Notes under the pieces: model-generated
Database searches by the model: none
What the model saw: the letters and a program-made list of their open reading frames with translations, nothing else
What the model was told of the DNA's origin: nothing
Program-made: the position numbers and the translations under genes
Shown: piece after piece, positions 25,588-37,400 of the stretch
Layout: each line of letters starts with the position of its first letter
Numbering within the stretch: position 1 is the stretch's first letter
From: Liquidambar formosana
Lineage: Eukaryota > Streptophyta > Magnoliopsida > Saxifragales > Altingiaceae
Direction of reading: 5' to 3'
Assembly (NCBI GenBank): GCA_039720395.1
Contig: JBBPBK010000109.1
Location: 62,001 to 126,000 of the forward strand
Length of the DNA: 64,000 nucleotides

Positions 25588-28183
25588 ATGGAGAGTGTGA
25601 CTTCCTCTTCTTCAGTTTCTGCCCATAAAGAAGCTTACAACTACGATGAATTCTTCATGAAGCAGAGCTTGCTCTTCTCAGATAGTCTAAAGGTACATTC
25701 GCACCTGTAGTTTTTCCTTCTTGGGGTTGATTTATTTGCACAATATGATTGAATTGTACTATTATTATCAGAATTGAAAACTCCATAGCTAATATCACTG
25801 CTAAGATAGTCCAAGTGTTTTGAGATTTTCCCTTCTTTTTTTTTTCTGAATCCATTCATCCTATGAAAGTTTTTCACCTTTTGTTCTCTCAAAGCATTTT
25901 GGGTAAAATAGTCCAAGTGTTTTGGGTTTTTTTTTTTTTTTCCAATCCTATGGAAAGGTTATCACCTTGTGTTCTCAAAGCATTTTGGGTATTTCAGGAT
26001 TTGAAGAATTTGAGAAAACAGTTGTACTCAGCGGCAGAGTATTTTGAACTATCTTATAGCAGAGATGACCAACAATTGTGAGTCGAATGGTGTCTTTTCT
26101 CTTAAACTTTTGTGTCAATACTTGAAAGATATAAGATTTCTTTCTTTCCTCCCCTTTGCACATTTTTTCTTCTTAGTATTTTCTTCATTGACATGTACAG
26201 AGTGATGGATGCCTTGAAAGATTACACCATTAAAGCTTTGATCAATACAGTTGATCACTTGGGTTCAATGGCATATAAGGTTAACAGTTTATTGGATGAA
26301 AAGGCTGGAAAATTTGCCGGAATTGAGCTTCAAGTCTCCTGCATTGGGCAGGTAATGTATTAGTTCTTCTTTCTATAGATTAAGATCTACAGAGAATCAA
26401 GTTATTTGTTCTCAATGCTATGGATTTAAAGTAGGAAGCACAGAATGGACACCAACCATAAAGTGAGAATTATTCCATTACGTGGTACAATAAGATTCAA
26501 CAAAATAGGGAGTTGGGCAGATTTTCATTTTTATCTGCATATGTGTGCTTCCATAGTTCCATTCTACAGACTGATATTTTGAGACCAAAATTTCTGGAAT
26601 TCATGTTTTGAGGATTTTACAAATGGTTTTTTTGTTTCAAACTTGATTTAATTTACTGATTAATACATTGCTCAAAGTGGATCCTAGTGCCCCCATTTCC
26701 GTTCCATTGTCACCAAATCCTGGCAGCCTGCATGGATGCCTCATACTACATAGACAGGGATGCCAGTTTCTCTTCCCAAATTTCAGCACAACTATGTTAG
26801 AGATTTAAACATTCTTTTTTCTTTGTTTTTTTTCCCCCTTTTAATGACATTTTAGAGGGTACGAACATGCCAAGAATTCAATGACTATGCGGGCTTTTCT
26901 CAACAATCACTGGAATTAAAAACTCCCAAGCACCACAAGCGGTACTTTTTTCCAGGTAAATATGTTGTTCTTTGCTATTTTCTTCTCTCTCTCTATACAA
27001 CTCTTCAAATTTCATTTCTTAAGTACTTCATTAATTATAGCACATAATCGGGTAAACATGTTTGAATTTACCCAGTTATCTGTTCAGCTGTGGATGCCAG
27101 GTATGCTGTTGTGCCGACTGAATCAAAATTTCACAGTTACAGCCCTTGTGAAGTAAACGACTCACATCAATTAATGAATGGTATTGTTTTTCTTCTGTCT
27201 CAACACTGCACCCTGCATTTAAAACTTCAAAGCCAAGCCTTAAATCTTGATGCTATTTTCTCATTTTCATATACCACAAGAAAACAAAAAAGAGCGCGAG
27301 GCTAGAGTTCTAACATATTCAGTGACCTGATTGCCTCATTTCACATTTTTTTGAACACTTGTTTTATGATTGCTAATGTCACTGAGGATTTTCTAATGCA
27401 ACTGTTTTGCTAAAGCAGTTCAAGCAACATCTAGTAAAACCCCCTCACCAATAGTCAGGTAAATGTCAAGACTGAGTACTCCATATATTCAATGTAACGA
27501 TGATTTTATCCATGCCTAAACTTCATCAAGATGATGCTCTACTTATGGAACTATTATGCAGAAATGGGCATTCTGTATCGCCTTTTTCACAATCTTCCTC
27601 AAGTCCTAGAGCTTTTATGTTCACAAGGATTGCGTCCAATAAAGAACCGGGTTTGTACAGATGAACTTGTCCTTATCTTAAGCATATTGATAACTGATCA
27701 TGTTTATTTTTTTAAACAGGGAAACAAAGAGAGTCTCCGAATCACTTTCCACTTGTACGATGTGGATCTCTCGTTACTAGATCACCTGCTCCAGAATTTC
27801 CACTTACGCGTACTGGGTCCTTCGTTAACAGATCATACACTCCAAATCCTGTTCATTCTAAACGGCATGTAAGAATGGGAAAGCAGATATTGTCCAATGA
27901 GATTGTCTTTGAACCTACACTTAATGAACACATTAAAATAGTTTTCATGTTTCCATTACACTTTTATATACATTCTACTCTTAACCTTGGGACTTTTTCT
28001 CTTATTTTTCCCCAGAATCCATTGGAGCATCGGAGAGCAATTTCATTGGGTCCTCGCACTGAAAGGGAGAGGACAGAAGAAATTGAACAATATTCCAGCA
28101 AAAGTAAACGCCTCCTCAAAGCCTTGTTTAGCATGCGCAAGCCAAAAAAGGATGGCACTCTATACTTATACTTGGATGAGTAG
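25588..28183 (+). CDS. ABIL: ABIL protein (ABI-1-like; SCAR/WAVE complex subunit)
   Basis: Nine coding exons: 25588-25692, 25998-26077, 26201-26351, 26856-26955, 27088-27180, 27416/27419-27458, 27562-27650, 27720-27868 and 28016-28183. All phases agree and the product is 324 or 325 aa. The N-terminal half is the conserved Abi helical region: YDEFFMKQSLLFSDSLKDLK, LKDYTIKALINTVDHLGS and VSCIGQRVRTCQEFNDYAG. The middle is Ser/Pro-rich and disordered, and the basic end (SKSKRLLKALF...LYLYLDE) is typical of plant ABILs. Abi subunits bind SCAR/WAVE in the five-protein complex that activates ARP2/3 and shapes epidermal cells and trichomes. Exon 6 has a tandem acceptor (AAGCAG), giving a one-residue variant. 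Which of ABIL1-4 this is cannot be fixed from sequence alone. Confidence 0.93.
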
Positions 28184-29250
28184 TGATGACCATGCTTTGT
28201 TTTCCACTGCCTACCATTGGCATTATCATTAGTCAGCGGCACTTTTCTCTTTTGAATTGTGAGAACTTTTGCGTCCCATTTTACAAAAATTTTCAATGAT
28301 GAGATTCAAATTGAATATTGAAGGAATTGTATGAACTTCAAACAGTTCACAAAGAAATGGAATTCTAGCTATTCAATGCAGTTCAGGGCCTCTAGCTAGA
28401 TATGCAACTGTTTTCACTATTTTTGTGCAGCATAAATTGCAGATGAGGTTGGAAGCAGATGGATTTAACCTCTTCAGGCTTGCAATCGAAACGGCGAGCA
28501 TTGTTATTCTCAAACAGAAGATCCCCCTTCATGAATTTTATTTTTTATTTTTTATTTTTTATTTTTTCAAAATAAGGCAAGGTTGAGAACCTTGGCTACA
28601 AGTGTTCAATATTTAGACACATTCTGTGTCAAACAACAATTTCTGTGTGAGTTATTGGGCTCTGTTTGGTGTTTGAGAAAATAGTTCCAATGAAATGGTA
28701 ATTGAATACCCCCATGACCAATGGACCATTATATATCAGCACAACTGTATATCAGCAATTTCTCTTTTGTGATGTTGACAACTCTAGAATCTAGATTCAG
28801 TAAAAACTAAATGGGATCTACCAACAAAATTTACACCATGAAATAGGTTGGATGAAAAAGCCACTCCCCCTCCCCCCCCACCACCCAAAATAAAAAATAC
28901 ACTCTGGGGAACAAGTTAGTTGACCACATCTCATTCTATCATAATTATATATGTACTCCCATAAGTAGCATATCAACATCACAATTATAATGACAACATG
29001 TGCAAGGCACGTCATATTCCGCTCTCACATTCACCTGTCACATATCATCACATGATAGGTGGAAATGTGAGAGGAGGGCACAACGCGCCTGACACATGAA
29101 ATAAATTTTCAATGTGTATCAATATAAATATGTACAGATAATTAACAAGGCTTAATTTTACAATGCTCAAAATTAATAATAATTATTTAAAAAATGCTCG
29201 ATGCCTCAATGATCAAAAGAAAGTTTATTATTAATTATCAAACGGAATTA

Positions 29251-29322
29251 AAATGGTTCCTCACAAACACCGCTTTGAACGGATCAAAGAATTGTGAGAC
29301 CTCTGTCAGCTTTGGATCCAAT
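29251..29322 (-). pseudogene. RPN12 exon-1 fragment (copy 1)
   Basis: The minus strand matches about 72 bases of the 105-base RPN12 exon 1 at 13382-13486, including GGATCCAAAGCTGAC and GTTCAAAGCGG. The start codon is changed (ATG to TTG) and homology stops inside the exon. No other RPN12 exons follow, so this is a non-functional fragment. Confidence 0.85.
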
Positions 29323-31013
29323 TCTTATTTTTCTCTTTTTTGACATCCCAAGTCTTATTAAAAGCGCTAATGATCCTTGAACCGAGTGACATGTCCTGTC
29401 CCAAAAAAGGTACCAGATTTGCAGATAACTTGATTTCGATTTTTTGTGATTACTCCTATATTTTATTTAACCCTGTAAGAATATCGTTGTAAAAATTAAT
29501 AATTGATTGCTAATTTAGTTACTAATTCAATACACTTATTCTTCCTCTCTCTCTTTTTTTTTTTTTTTCCCCTGAAATTATACATGCTTTCAATTCTTTC
29601 AATTCTCCATACGTAAATTTAATTAGAGAGAACTGAAAATAGCAAAACTGAAAGAATAAGGGAATAATTAACCTTTATATTTTCATATCACTTTCCATGT
29701 TAAGCCAACTCCAGCAGGCAACTATATATTAAAAATTTGACATCAAATAATTAACCTTCCCTACTTGAAGAATATCAATCTTAATTATGGTGGAACTTTT
29801 TCAATACCTACTCTCTTTAGGATTTTTTTTTTTTTTTTTAATAGGAATTTAATCCTTCCTTTTTTATCTGGTGAAGAAAAGGTTGGGAGTGGGTGGCAAC
29901 CCCTAACCGTTGTCTCGATTGACCAATTAGAAGATATGCACACACCAATCACCTCACAAGTGATGATCTAAAGATTCAAACCCATGTAACAAATTAGGCC
30001 TGTTAGCCCAAACCATGTGCCACTAGCTAGGTTATCTGATGCAGTGATGCAGTGGTACAATTCAGTCCGGTGCAGGCAGAGCTGGTAATGGGTTGGGTTT
30101 GGGCATTTTATAAATGAAGTCATATATTTTTACCCAAAAAAATATATATGGAGAAATTGACTTTTAGCTAATTTCCCCAAAATTATAAATCCCAAAAATA
30201 TAAGGGATTTGTATGAACACATTGACTTTTAGCTAATTTCCCCAAAAATGAAAGTCATATATGGAGAAATTGTTAAAATTGAGGTTGGATGCGGCCAGTT
30301 GGATTAGGGGTCAGACCCTAAAATTCCATTTGGAGAAATTGTTAAAATTGAGGTTCAAATCCCCCTTATTATTATTATTATTATTATTTATGCTTACCAC
30401 ATAATTTTATGAACAAATCCACAATTCTAAATCGGGTAATTCAAGAAAATAATAACCATTGTAAATGAGTTTAAAAATTGATTCAGTACTATCAAATATA
30501 TTAATAGCTCAAAATTTTTATAGTGGTGCTTTGAACTGACAATATACAACTACTACTAAATCTACAATGCATACATTATGCGATTCTTATGATTACTTTC
30601 AAGGGGAAAAACCCACAATTGATCTGATAAATTACAAAGATGAGAGCAAACCGAATAACCCCTCAACTCCTTTAATAGATGCTAGATCATAGCATTAGCA
30701 AAAATCCAAACCAGTGGATGGGAATATTGTAGTCAGATCTTTTCAAAACAAATGCATCAAACCCTACTATTATTTCACTCATCTCAGTCTCGAACAACTT
30801 CATTTTTTTTTAATGTTTTTTGAACAAAAAGCATCACATAACAATAGAGAGAGAATTGCTAAACTCTTCCAAAATGACACTAAAAAGATGAGTTCTAGTC
30901 ACACGAGACCTTATTCATAGTAATCTATTAGATGGATGAAAAACGCATCAATTCTCTCCATATGGCTGCCATCCTTCTTTGGGGTGAACTTCTTGCACCA
31001 AAGGGCACGTCCG

Positions 31014-31076
31014 TTGACGCACGTATCAAAATCGTTCCTTACAAACGCCGCTTTGGATCGAAGAAAAATTGGGGAG
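31014..31076 (-). pseudogene. RPN12 exon-1 fragment (copy 2), fused to an unrelated open segment
   Basis: The minus strand codes SKAAFVRNDFDTC, matching RPN12 residues 15-27, with a 3-base deletion just before it. It then diverges into another open segment (GRALWCKKFTPKKDGSHMER and on, ending 30911) that I do not recognise. It is a second, independent fragment because it overlaps the same exon region as copy 1. Confidence 0.82.
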
Positions 31077-31170
31077 TCCTCATACCATGAAATGCCATGA
31101 ACAGAAATCATCTTAACATGCATCAATACATAAATATTACACAAGTACAAGCAGTAGCATTATCAAGATG

Positions 31171-31211
31171 CCTTGAGAGGGGTTTCAACCAAATTGAAAC
31201 CCCTCTCAAGG
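31171..31211. repeat. Perfect 18-bp hairpin with 5-base loop
   Basis: The arms CCTTGAGAGGGGTTTCAA (31171-31188) and TTGAAACCCCTCTCAAGG (31194-31211) are exact reverse complements around CCAAA. It is not T-rich, so not a bacterial-type terminator, and has no coding role. Confidence 0.9.
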
Positions 31212-31461
31212 CAACATATTCTTCTCTTTTGATTAAGATTTGTATGAAGCTCTACTTTAATATTTATACCACAAGCAGAACAAGCTGGTCATATAAAAAA
31301 ACCCCTTAACCATGAAACTAGATAGTCCTAAAAGTTTCTGCGTGCATGTGACAATGTCGTGGAAACAGTCCAGTAGATCATTAATACTTCCAATGTAACA
31401 GGACATCACCATTCATGGTATTGAAAGGCACAAGGGGAAATGAATAGGCACTAACAATAGT

Positions 31462-34400
31462 TCAAAATCCGAGGTCAAAACTTGGGCAGTCATCCATTTT
31501 TATTGCATTTTTAAGCTCCTCAGAACTCTTCCTTTCAACATCACCAGGGCCATGAGAAGCAGAGGCACTCAAACTTGAGATACCAGAAGTGAAAGCTTCC
31601 TCACACCATCTAACTTCAGTTCCCTTGTCATCTGCATTAGGCTGCACTAAACAGTTTGCAACACAAATATATCGTATTAAAACCAAGCTAAAAATTCACA
31701 AAAGAGAATTAGAAAATGAGTCCAGAAAAAGAAAACAGAAAGTCTGCACTTATCAAAAGAAGCAACAATCAGTTTTGAGATGTATAATAGAGATCTAACT
31801 GAGACATCACATGAAGATTCTATGATTTTCTGGTAAGCCTTATCCCAACCTTTAGGTTTGGCTATACAAATTCATTCTCCTTTAAGGATTCATGTTCTTA
31901 GGGGTTTTGAACATTTTTTCCTTCAATTTTGTATTTGTTCGGGAGATAGGAGTGATAAGGCTCAGACCTGGTGGGAGTTACCAACTTCATCATTCTGGGG
32001 GAAATGACTGCCAGGGCAGCTAGATATTTCTGCAGAATCCAAAATACATCAGATTCTCTGTATAGACGTAAATTAAGAAATGAAAATTTGAAAACTGAAC
32101 AATAAGTAATGATGCAAGTTCACATAATTGAGTTAAAACTTGCCTTGGGAAGACGAAAGATCAATGAATTCCCCACTGCCCACATTTCCATTTGATCCAA
32201 CAAATGGCACCAATGCTCTTGGTGGTAGGGTATGTTCCCTGAAATCCAATATAACTGCATCCAAAACTTGAAGCCCCTCAATGGAGGAAGTTGACTTTGA
32301 CATACTCCTATTAGTATCATCAAATATGGGTCTCAAAATGTTGGATGCTTCTGGACTGAAATGAAGTCATTACCATGTAAGTCTATGTATGAAAAGAACT
32401 TACAGCATACAATAAACTAAAGCCGAAATTGTATTCATCATCCATCACTAAATCTAGTACCCAAGTAGACCGGGATTAAAAATGAATTGTAGTCATTTCA
32501 TAAGAACTCATTCCAATTTGTTAGGGCTGTAAGCAAACTGAACCAAATATTAATCTGGTCAAGCTTTGGTGGAATTTTGATGAGTTTGACAAGTGTTAGT
32601 TAGCCTGTTCAAGGTTAGTACATATATGTTTGAGCAAACTTGAGCTTGCTCACAAGTCTAAACATACTCCAAAAGATTATTCTCCCGTCAGACCTCACTG
32701 ACTTCATATTATTTGTCAAAACTTGTTAGGAAGTTTTTTTCTCCTATTCTTTTTTCTTTCCTATTTTTTCTTTAGCTCAAGATGAAGTCTTTTCTTTGGG
32801 TAAGTAGTCTAAGCGACTATGATACTACAACTAACAAGGTTCCTGCCTCAAAGTTCTTGAGATTAATTTAGTCAAGCAAAGCTTTTTAAGCAATCATTCT
32901 TGAAACTTTAGTTTGAGCTCAGCTCATTAATTGGTGAACAAGCTCAAACAAGCTTCTTCATTAGCTAAGCTCAAGTGATGTAGCTAGCTTACATTTAAAT
33001 CCCTACATTTTGTTTTTTAGGAGCACATATCCATCCTTTACAATGCAAATCTATAGTAGAATACATATATGATGCCATTCGTTGAATTCCTATAAATGGC
33101 CCTATACGCAATTTAAAATAAAGTCATTTCAAATGCTATGGAGAACATATGGACTCATTTCCAATGCCATGACACAATGGAATGATTTTATTTCTACGAG
33201 ACATCTAAACACCCCCTTAATAGTGTTATCCTTCATCCCTGTCGAGGGTAGGTGTGTATCTATATATATAATAAGTATAGATAATTAAAAAGACTTAATT
33301 GTAAAATGCTCAAAATTATTATTATAAAAAATCAAAACAAAAAAAGATGAGGACATATGCCCAGTGTTATGGGTAGCAACTCAGGACCCTTCAATCCAAA
33401 GTGTTTGAAACATCTGTTGAAGGCAATGGACTGCTTGATTACTTACATAAGCATAGTTTAAAGTAGTGAATTTTCAGGAGGGAAATTACTTTTTTAAAAG
33501 AAAATAATAATACAAAATTGCCTCCTGATTTTCATTAATACAAGCAATGCAATTCATAGTTTCGTGCATGTGTCTATACGTCAGTGCATTTAGGTATTGT
33601 CAAATTACTGGTTCCCAGAATCCCAGCTGGAACACATTATTTTTTTTATTTTTTTCGATTCAGAGCTGGAACACATTATTTACATACATACCCAATAGAG
33701 AAAATGGATGAAGTAGAAGTTTTTGGTTGTAGTTCCCCTTTGTTGTTAGAATCTGCCAATTTGATGAACTCGGATGCAAGATCACCATGAATGGCTTTGG
33801 ATTCAGAAATTTCACTTCTGTAGGTATGTTCTTTATTAATTGCTTCATCCAAAGCTTTAAAATCATCTTCATGATCCTCTGATGCACACAGCCTCGAATT
33901 TTTTGCATCCTGCACAAGTCATTCCTGTATATGAATCTGAAGATCAAAAGAAACCAATTCTGAAGATTGTGAAGCATGGCACTGCTCTACAGGTACCTTT
34001 ACTATGGGCAGAACACTCTCCTGACCCAGGGGTTTTTTGAGAATGCATAAGATTTCGTGAGCTGCACAAACAGAGACCAAAAATCACTTGCTGATAATAT
34101 TAATGCAGCAACATGTAAAAATCAGCATAGTCAATCAAATGGCCTTTGATGTAATCCAAGCTTGACATTACAGATTAACCTACCAGTTTGCTTAAAATCA
34201 TAAGATTTTAACTTGGATGGTGGAAGTGGTAAGTTACATTGGAACTTAGAGATCTAGTCTTGGGCCTCGTGGTGAAATGCAATCCACAATTTCTTACTTT
34301 GAACCTCTTATTTACATATTATGGACAGAAATGTGGGAGTTCAATAATATTGTATGTGATGCACCGAGTCATAAATTCATGAATGACATACCATCACGTA

Positions 34401-37400
34401 AGGGCTTGCTCGTAGGGGCACTACTGCTTAATTTGATCTTGCCAACACTAGAGTTTGTACAGTTTGAGTCCACGTCTTTCCCTGAAGAAATATTATTTTG
34501 AGATTCCCCTACACATTCAAGCCAATACAGGAGGGAAGATCAAGACCTATGAAAGCATCGGATAGGAAAGAAAGAAAAGGGAAAACACAAACTCCAAAAC
34601 TTGAAAGGAAAAAAAAAAAAAAAAAAAAAAAAGAAAAAAAAAACCTTGATTACATAAAATGTTATTAAATATGCCCATTCATTAGTCATTGATGACCCAA
34701 CAATATTATAAATGAAGATCAACTTTAGCTTCTTATGTCAGAACTATACCTTCAAAACTTGTCCATGGTTCACCAACCTCCACCAAATATTTTGGTAGTT
34801 CTACTGTGCTTCCACTTTGCACATCTTCTGATAACTTGAGGAATTTACTACTCAGTGTGGTTCCATCTTCATTTAGTAAAGTAACCTGATATGCCTGATT
34901 GGATTAGTTATGGAGATAATAGAAGACAAAACTGGAAGATTCCTCTCATTACTATCTAAAGTTTAACTGCCGAAAAATTAAAATGGTATTGGCAGAGCAT
35001 GTTCATAATAACAACTAGTAGGTAGTATCTTATTTTGTGCAGAATACCCCCTTAATTTTTGTACATACAGGAATATTATATATCTAGTGATGATTAAACA
35101 AGGATTCTCTAAAATCCACATCAGTTATTGCAGTTAGACGCTTTTAGCCTCAATGGAAATACCCATTGTATATAACAATCCATTATGGAGGCAGGAATAT
35201 TAGAATGGCAATAACTGCATTACTGATGAGATTGACTAAAATTGGTCTACTTTGCATCCCTTCACGCAAGAAATATATATTATTTGGTGGGAGGCATATT
35301 TCCAAAATCTTCTGGTGAAACCCATTGAAAGCAAATGCCTGATTACATCCCACAAAGATTACTTATGAGAACACTTGAGGCAGGAAGAATGAAATTAACA
35401 ACAACTAACCTGCATCTGGTGGGAACCACAAAAGGCGAGTTTGAGGATCCCACTGTGGTACTTCTTGGCTTTTTGAGTTATTTGAGTAGTATAAAGAGCA
35501 TGCCACTCTGCATTGTAGAGTAAATAAGTGCTTAAATAATAGAAGGATTACACTCCCAAAAAAGCCACCTCTTATAAGCCTTCCAAAATAGCTGTATCAA
35601 AACTCATGTATGTCATATTATTCAGGATGCACTGTACAGGTGTTGCAGAAACGAACATAAAGAAATACAAAAGTTGTTCATACTCCAAAGCGATGGAAAC
35701 CATATGCAAGGAATTCTATATGCAGTAATCATCCAACTCTGAAGGTATATGTGCTCGAAGTGTCATTGAACTATAAACAAGACCACCAACAGTATTCCCA
35801 CCCATCCCAATAATTTTACGAAAAAACGAGGGATCTACTTTGTTGGCCTATGTGATCCTTAAGTGCTAAATGCTGAATTAAAATAAGACTATTATTTCCA
35901 TAAAAACAGAACACCATTATAACAAATCTGAACTATTCAACTCTTTGAACAAGGAGCAGCACCAGAAGCAATGAAATCATCAGAGAACTCAATTTTGGGT
36001 CAACTGCAACATGAAAATGGAGGAAGATGCATATTATCATTTTTTTTATAAAAAAATCATTAAGGGCCTAGGAGCATGAAATAAAATTCAAGACAGAAAC
36101 CTAAGACAGTAGCTATCAATCCCAAAAACTAAATTATTGTTAAACCACAAAGGATCAAAATACCAGCAGGGGCAGTATCATGAGTTTACATTGGGGTGGC
36201 AGAGTTAAAATGTTAAATGTTGTCAAACATGCAATCCACACATCCTAAGCAAAGTTATGATGGACTAATCAAACACGAGCAAGAGTTTGGAAAATCCAAT
36301 TGCTAAATGAGTAAATGCCATATAATCATGAAACAATTTTACAATTATCGAAAGTTCGAAACTAATTCATTATACATGTCAAATTTATGATTTGAGTTTC
36401 TGCAGTTGTTTAGGAACATGGTTGTTACCTTAAAATTTCTTCACAAAGAAAAGGAGTAATGTAACAAAGACTTTATGAACCATCAAATTAGGTTTTGAAA
36501 ACCATGCTGGAGGGGCCCAGTAGTCATTTTTGGGGTGGTGGTTGGGGTGGGGGGTGGGGGGGGATTTGGAGCTCAGATTTAAAAACTTACGGCTGTATAA
36601 CATATGAGATAATTCCAACTCTAGGGGAGGCATGACCCCTGCCTGTCCCCACCACCCATGAATTCAAGTGTTATACTGGTTATACTTGGCAAGACAAAGA
36701 AGTAGAAAAACTAAAGTAAAATAAACCACTTCAAGCATCTAATTGAAATTGAAGTAACAGAATTGCTGACAGAAATGATTTGGCATATTGAAATTCATAC
36801 TAACTTCTTACAACAGCTTTACTTGCTTTAAGATGGTTTTGTTGTCCATGTAATATCCCTGTTTGTCCAACCACATTGGAATTTCTTTCTTCAACATTCA
36901 AGTCTATTAGAGGCTTATGGTCTCGTTCAGGTTCTCCAATGTCAACCAAATGGGCATCAAATGTTAGTGATTCACCAGATTTAATTACTTCATCCTTTTT
37001 CAGGAACCTGCTATCTAAGAGCTTCCTGCTTGCATCATACAGCATGACCTGAACACAGACCCAAAAAAAGGTAGTGTAAGCATTAAATGTGCCTTTATAA
37101 GGACAGAAAGGCGAAGAAAGAGTCATTTAAAAAGATTAAACTCCACCTATGTACAATCATGTGTAACACTATACAAAGGATGTCTAACTGCATCATCAGG
37201 GAGTAATTTCTGAAGTGGGTCATATACTGAAATTTCTTGATGCAACTACAATGGGATAACCAAATGGAGCATAGTTCACCAATACCCCTTAGGCCCTTAA
37301 TAATGTAAAGGTTGCCTTTATTGCAACCACTGCAAGTAAATTTTTTAAAGAGATTCCACTTATCCAAGGAGTGTAACTCTTTTATTTTCTTGCAGAATCG

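Larger units (their letters stand above)
28184..31461. other. Gene-poor region with RPN12 exon fragments and foldbacks
   Basis: Convergent space between ABIL (plus) and the DUF2439 gene (minus). It contains an imperfect foldback around 29026-29080 (CTCTCACATT...AATGTGAGAG), two RPN12 exon-1 fragments, a locally duplicated block near 30150-30260 and a perfect hairpin at 31171-31211. No intact gene seen. Confidence 0.6.

Noticed and set aside
27531..27872. A 113-aa frame in the ABIL region as a separate gene
   Set aside because: It is a shadow; ABIL exons 7 and 8 use another frame here and join in phase with flanking exons.
31171..31211. MicroRNA precursor
   Set aside because: The stem is only 18 bp with a 5-base loop, too short for a plant pre-miRNA; kept only as a hairpin.
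36823..36823. Extending DUF2439 exon 6 to the donor at GCTGTT|GTAAGA
   Set aside because: That donor leaves phase 0 and puts module 3 out of frame; the donor GCAA|GTAAAG gives phase 1 and reads KWHALYTTQ.
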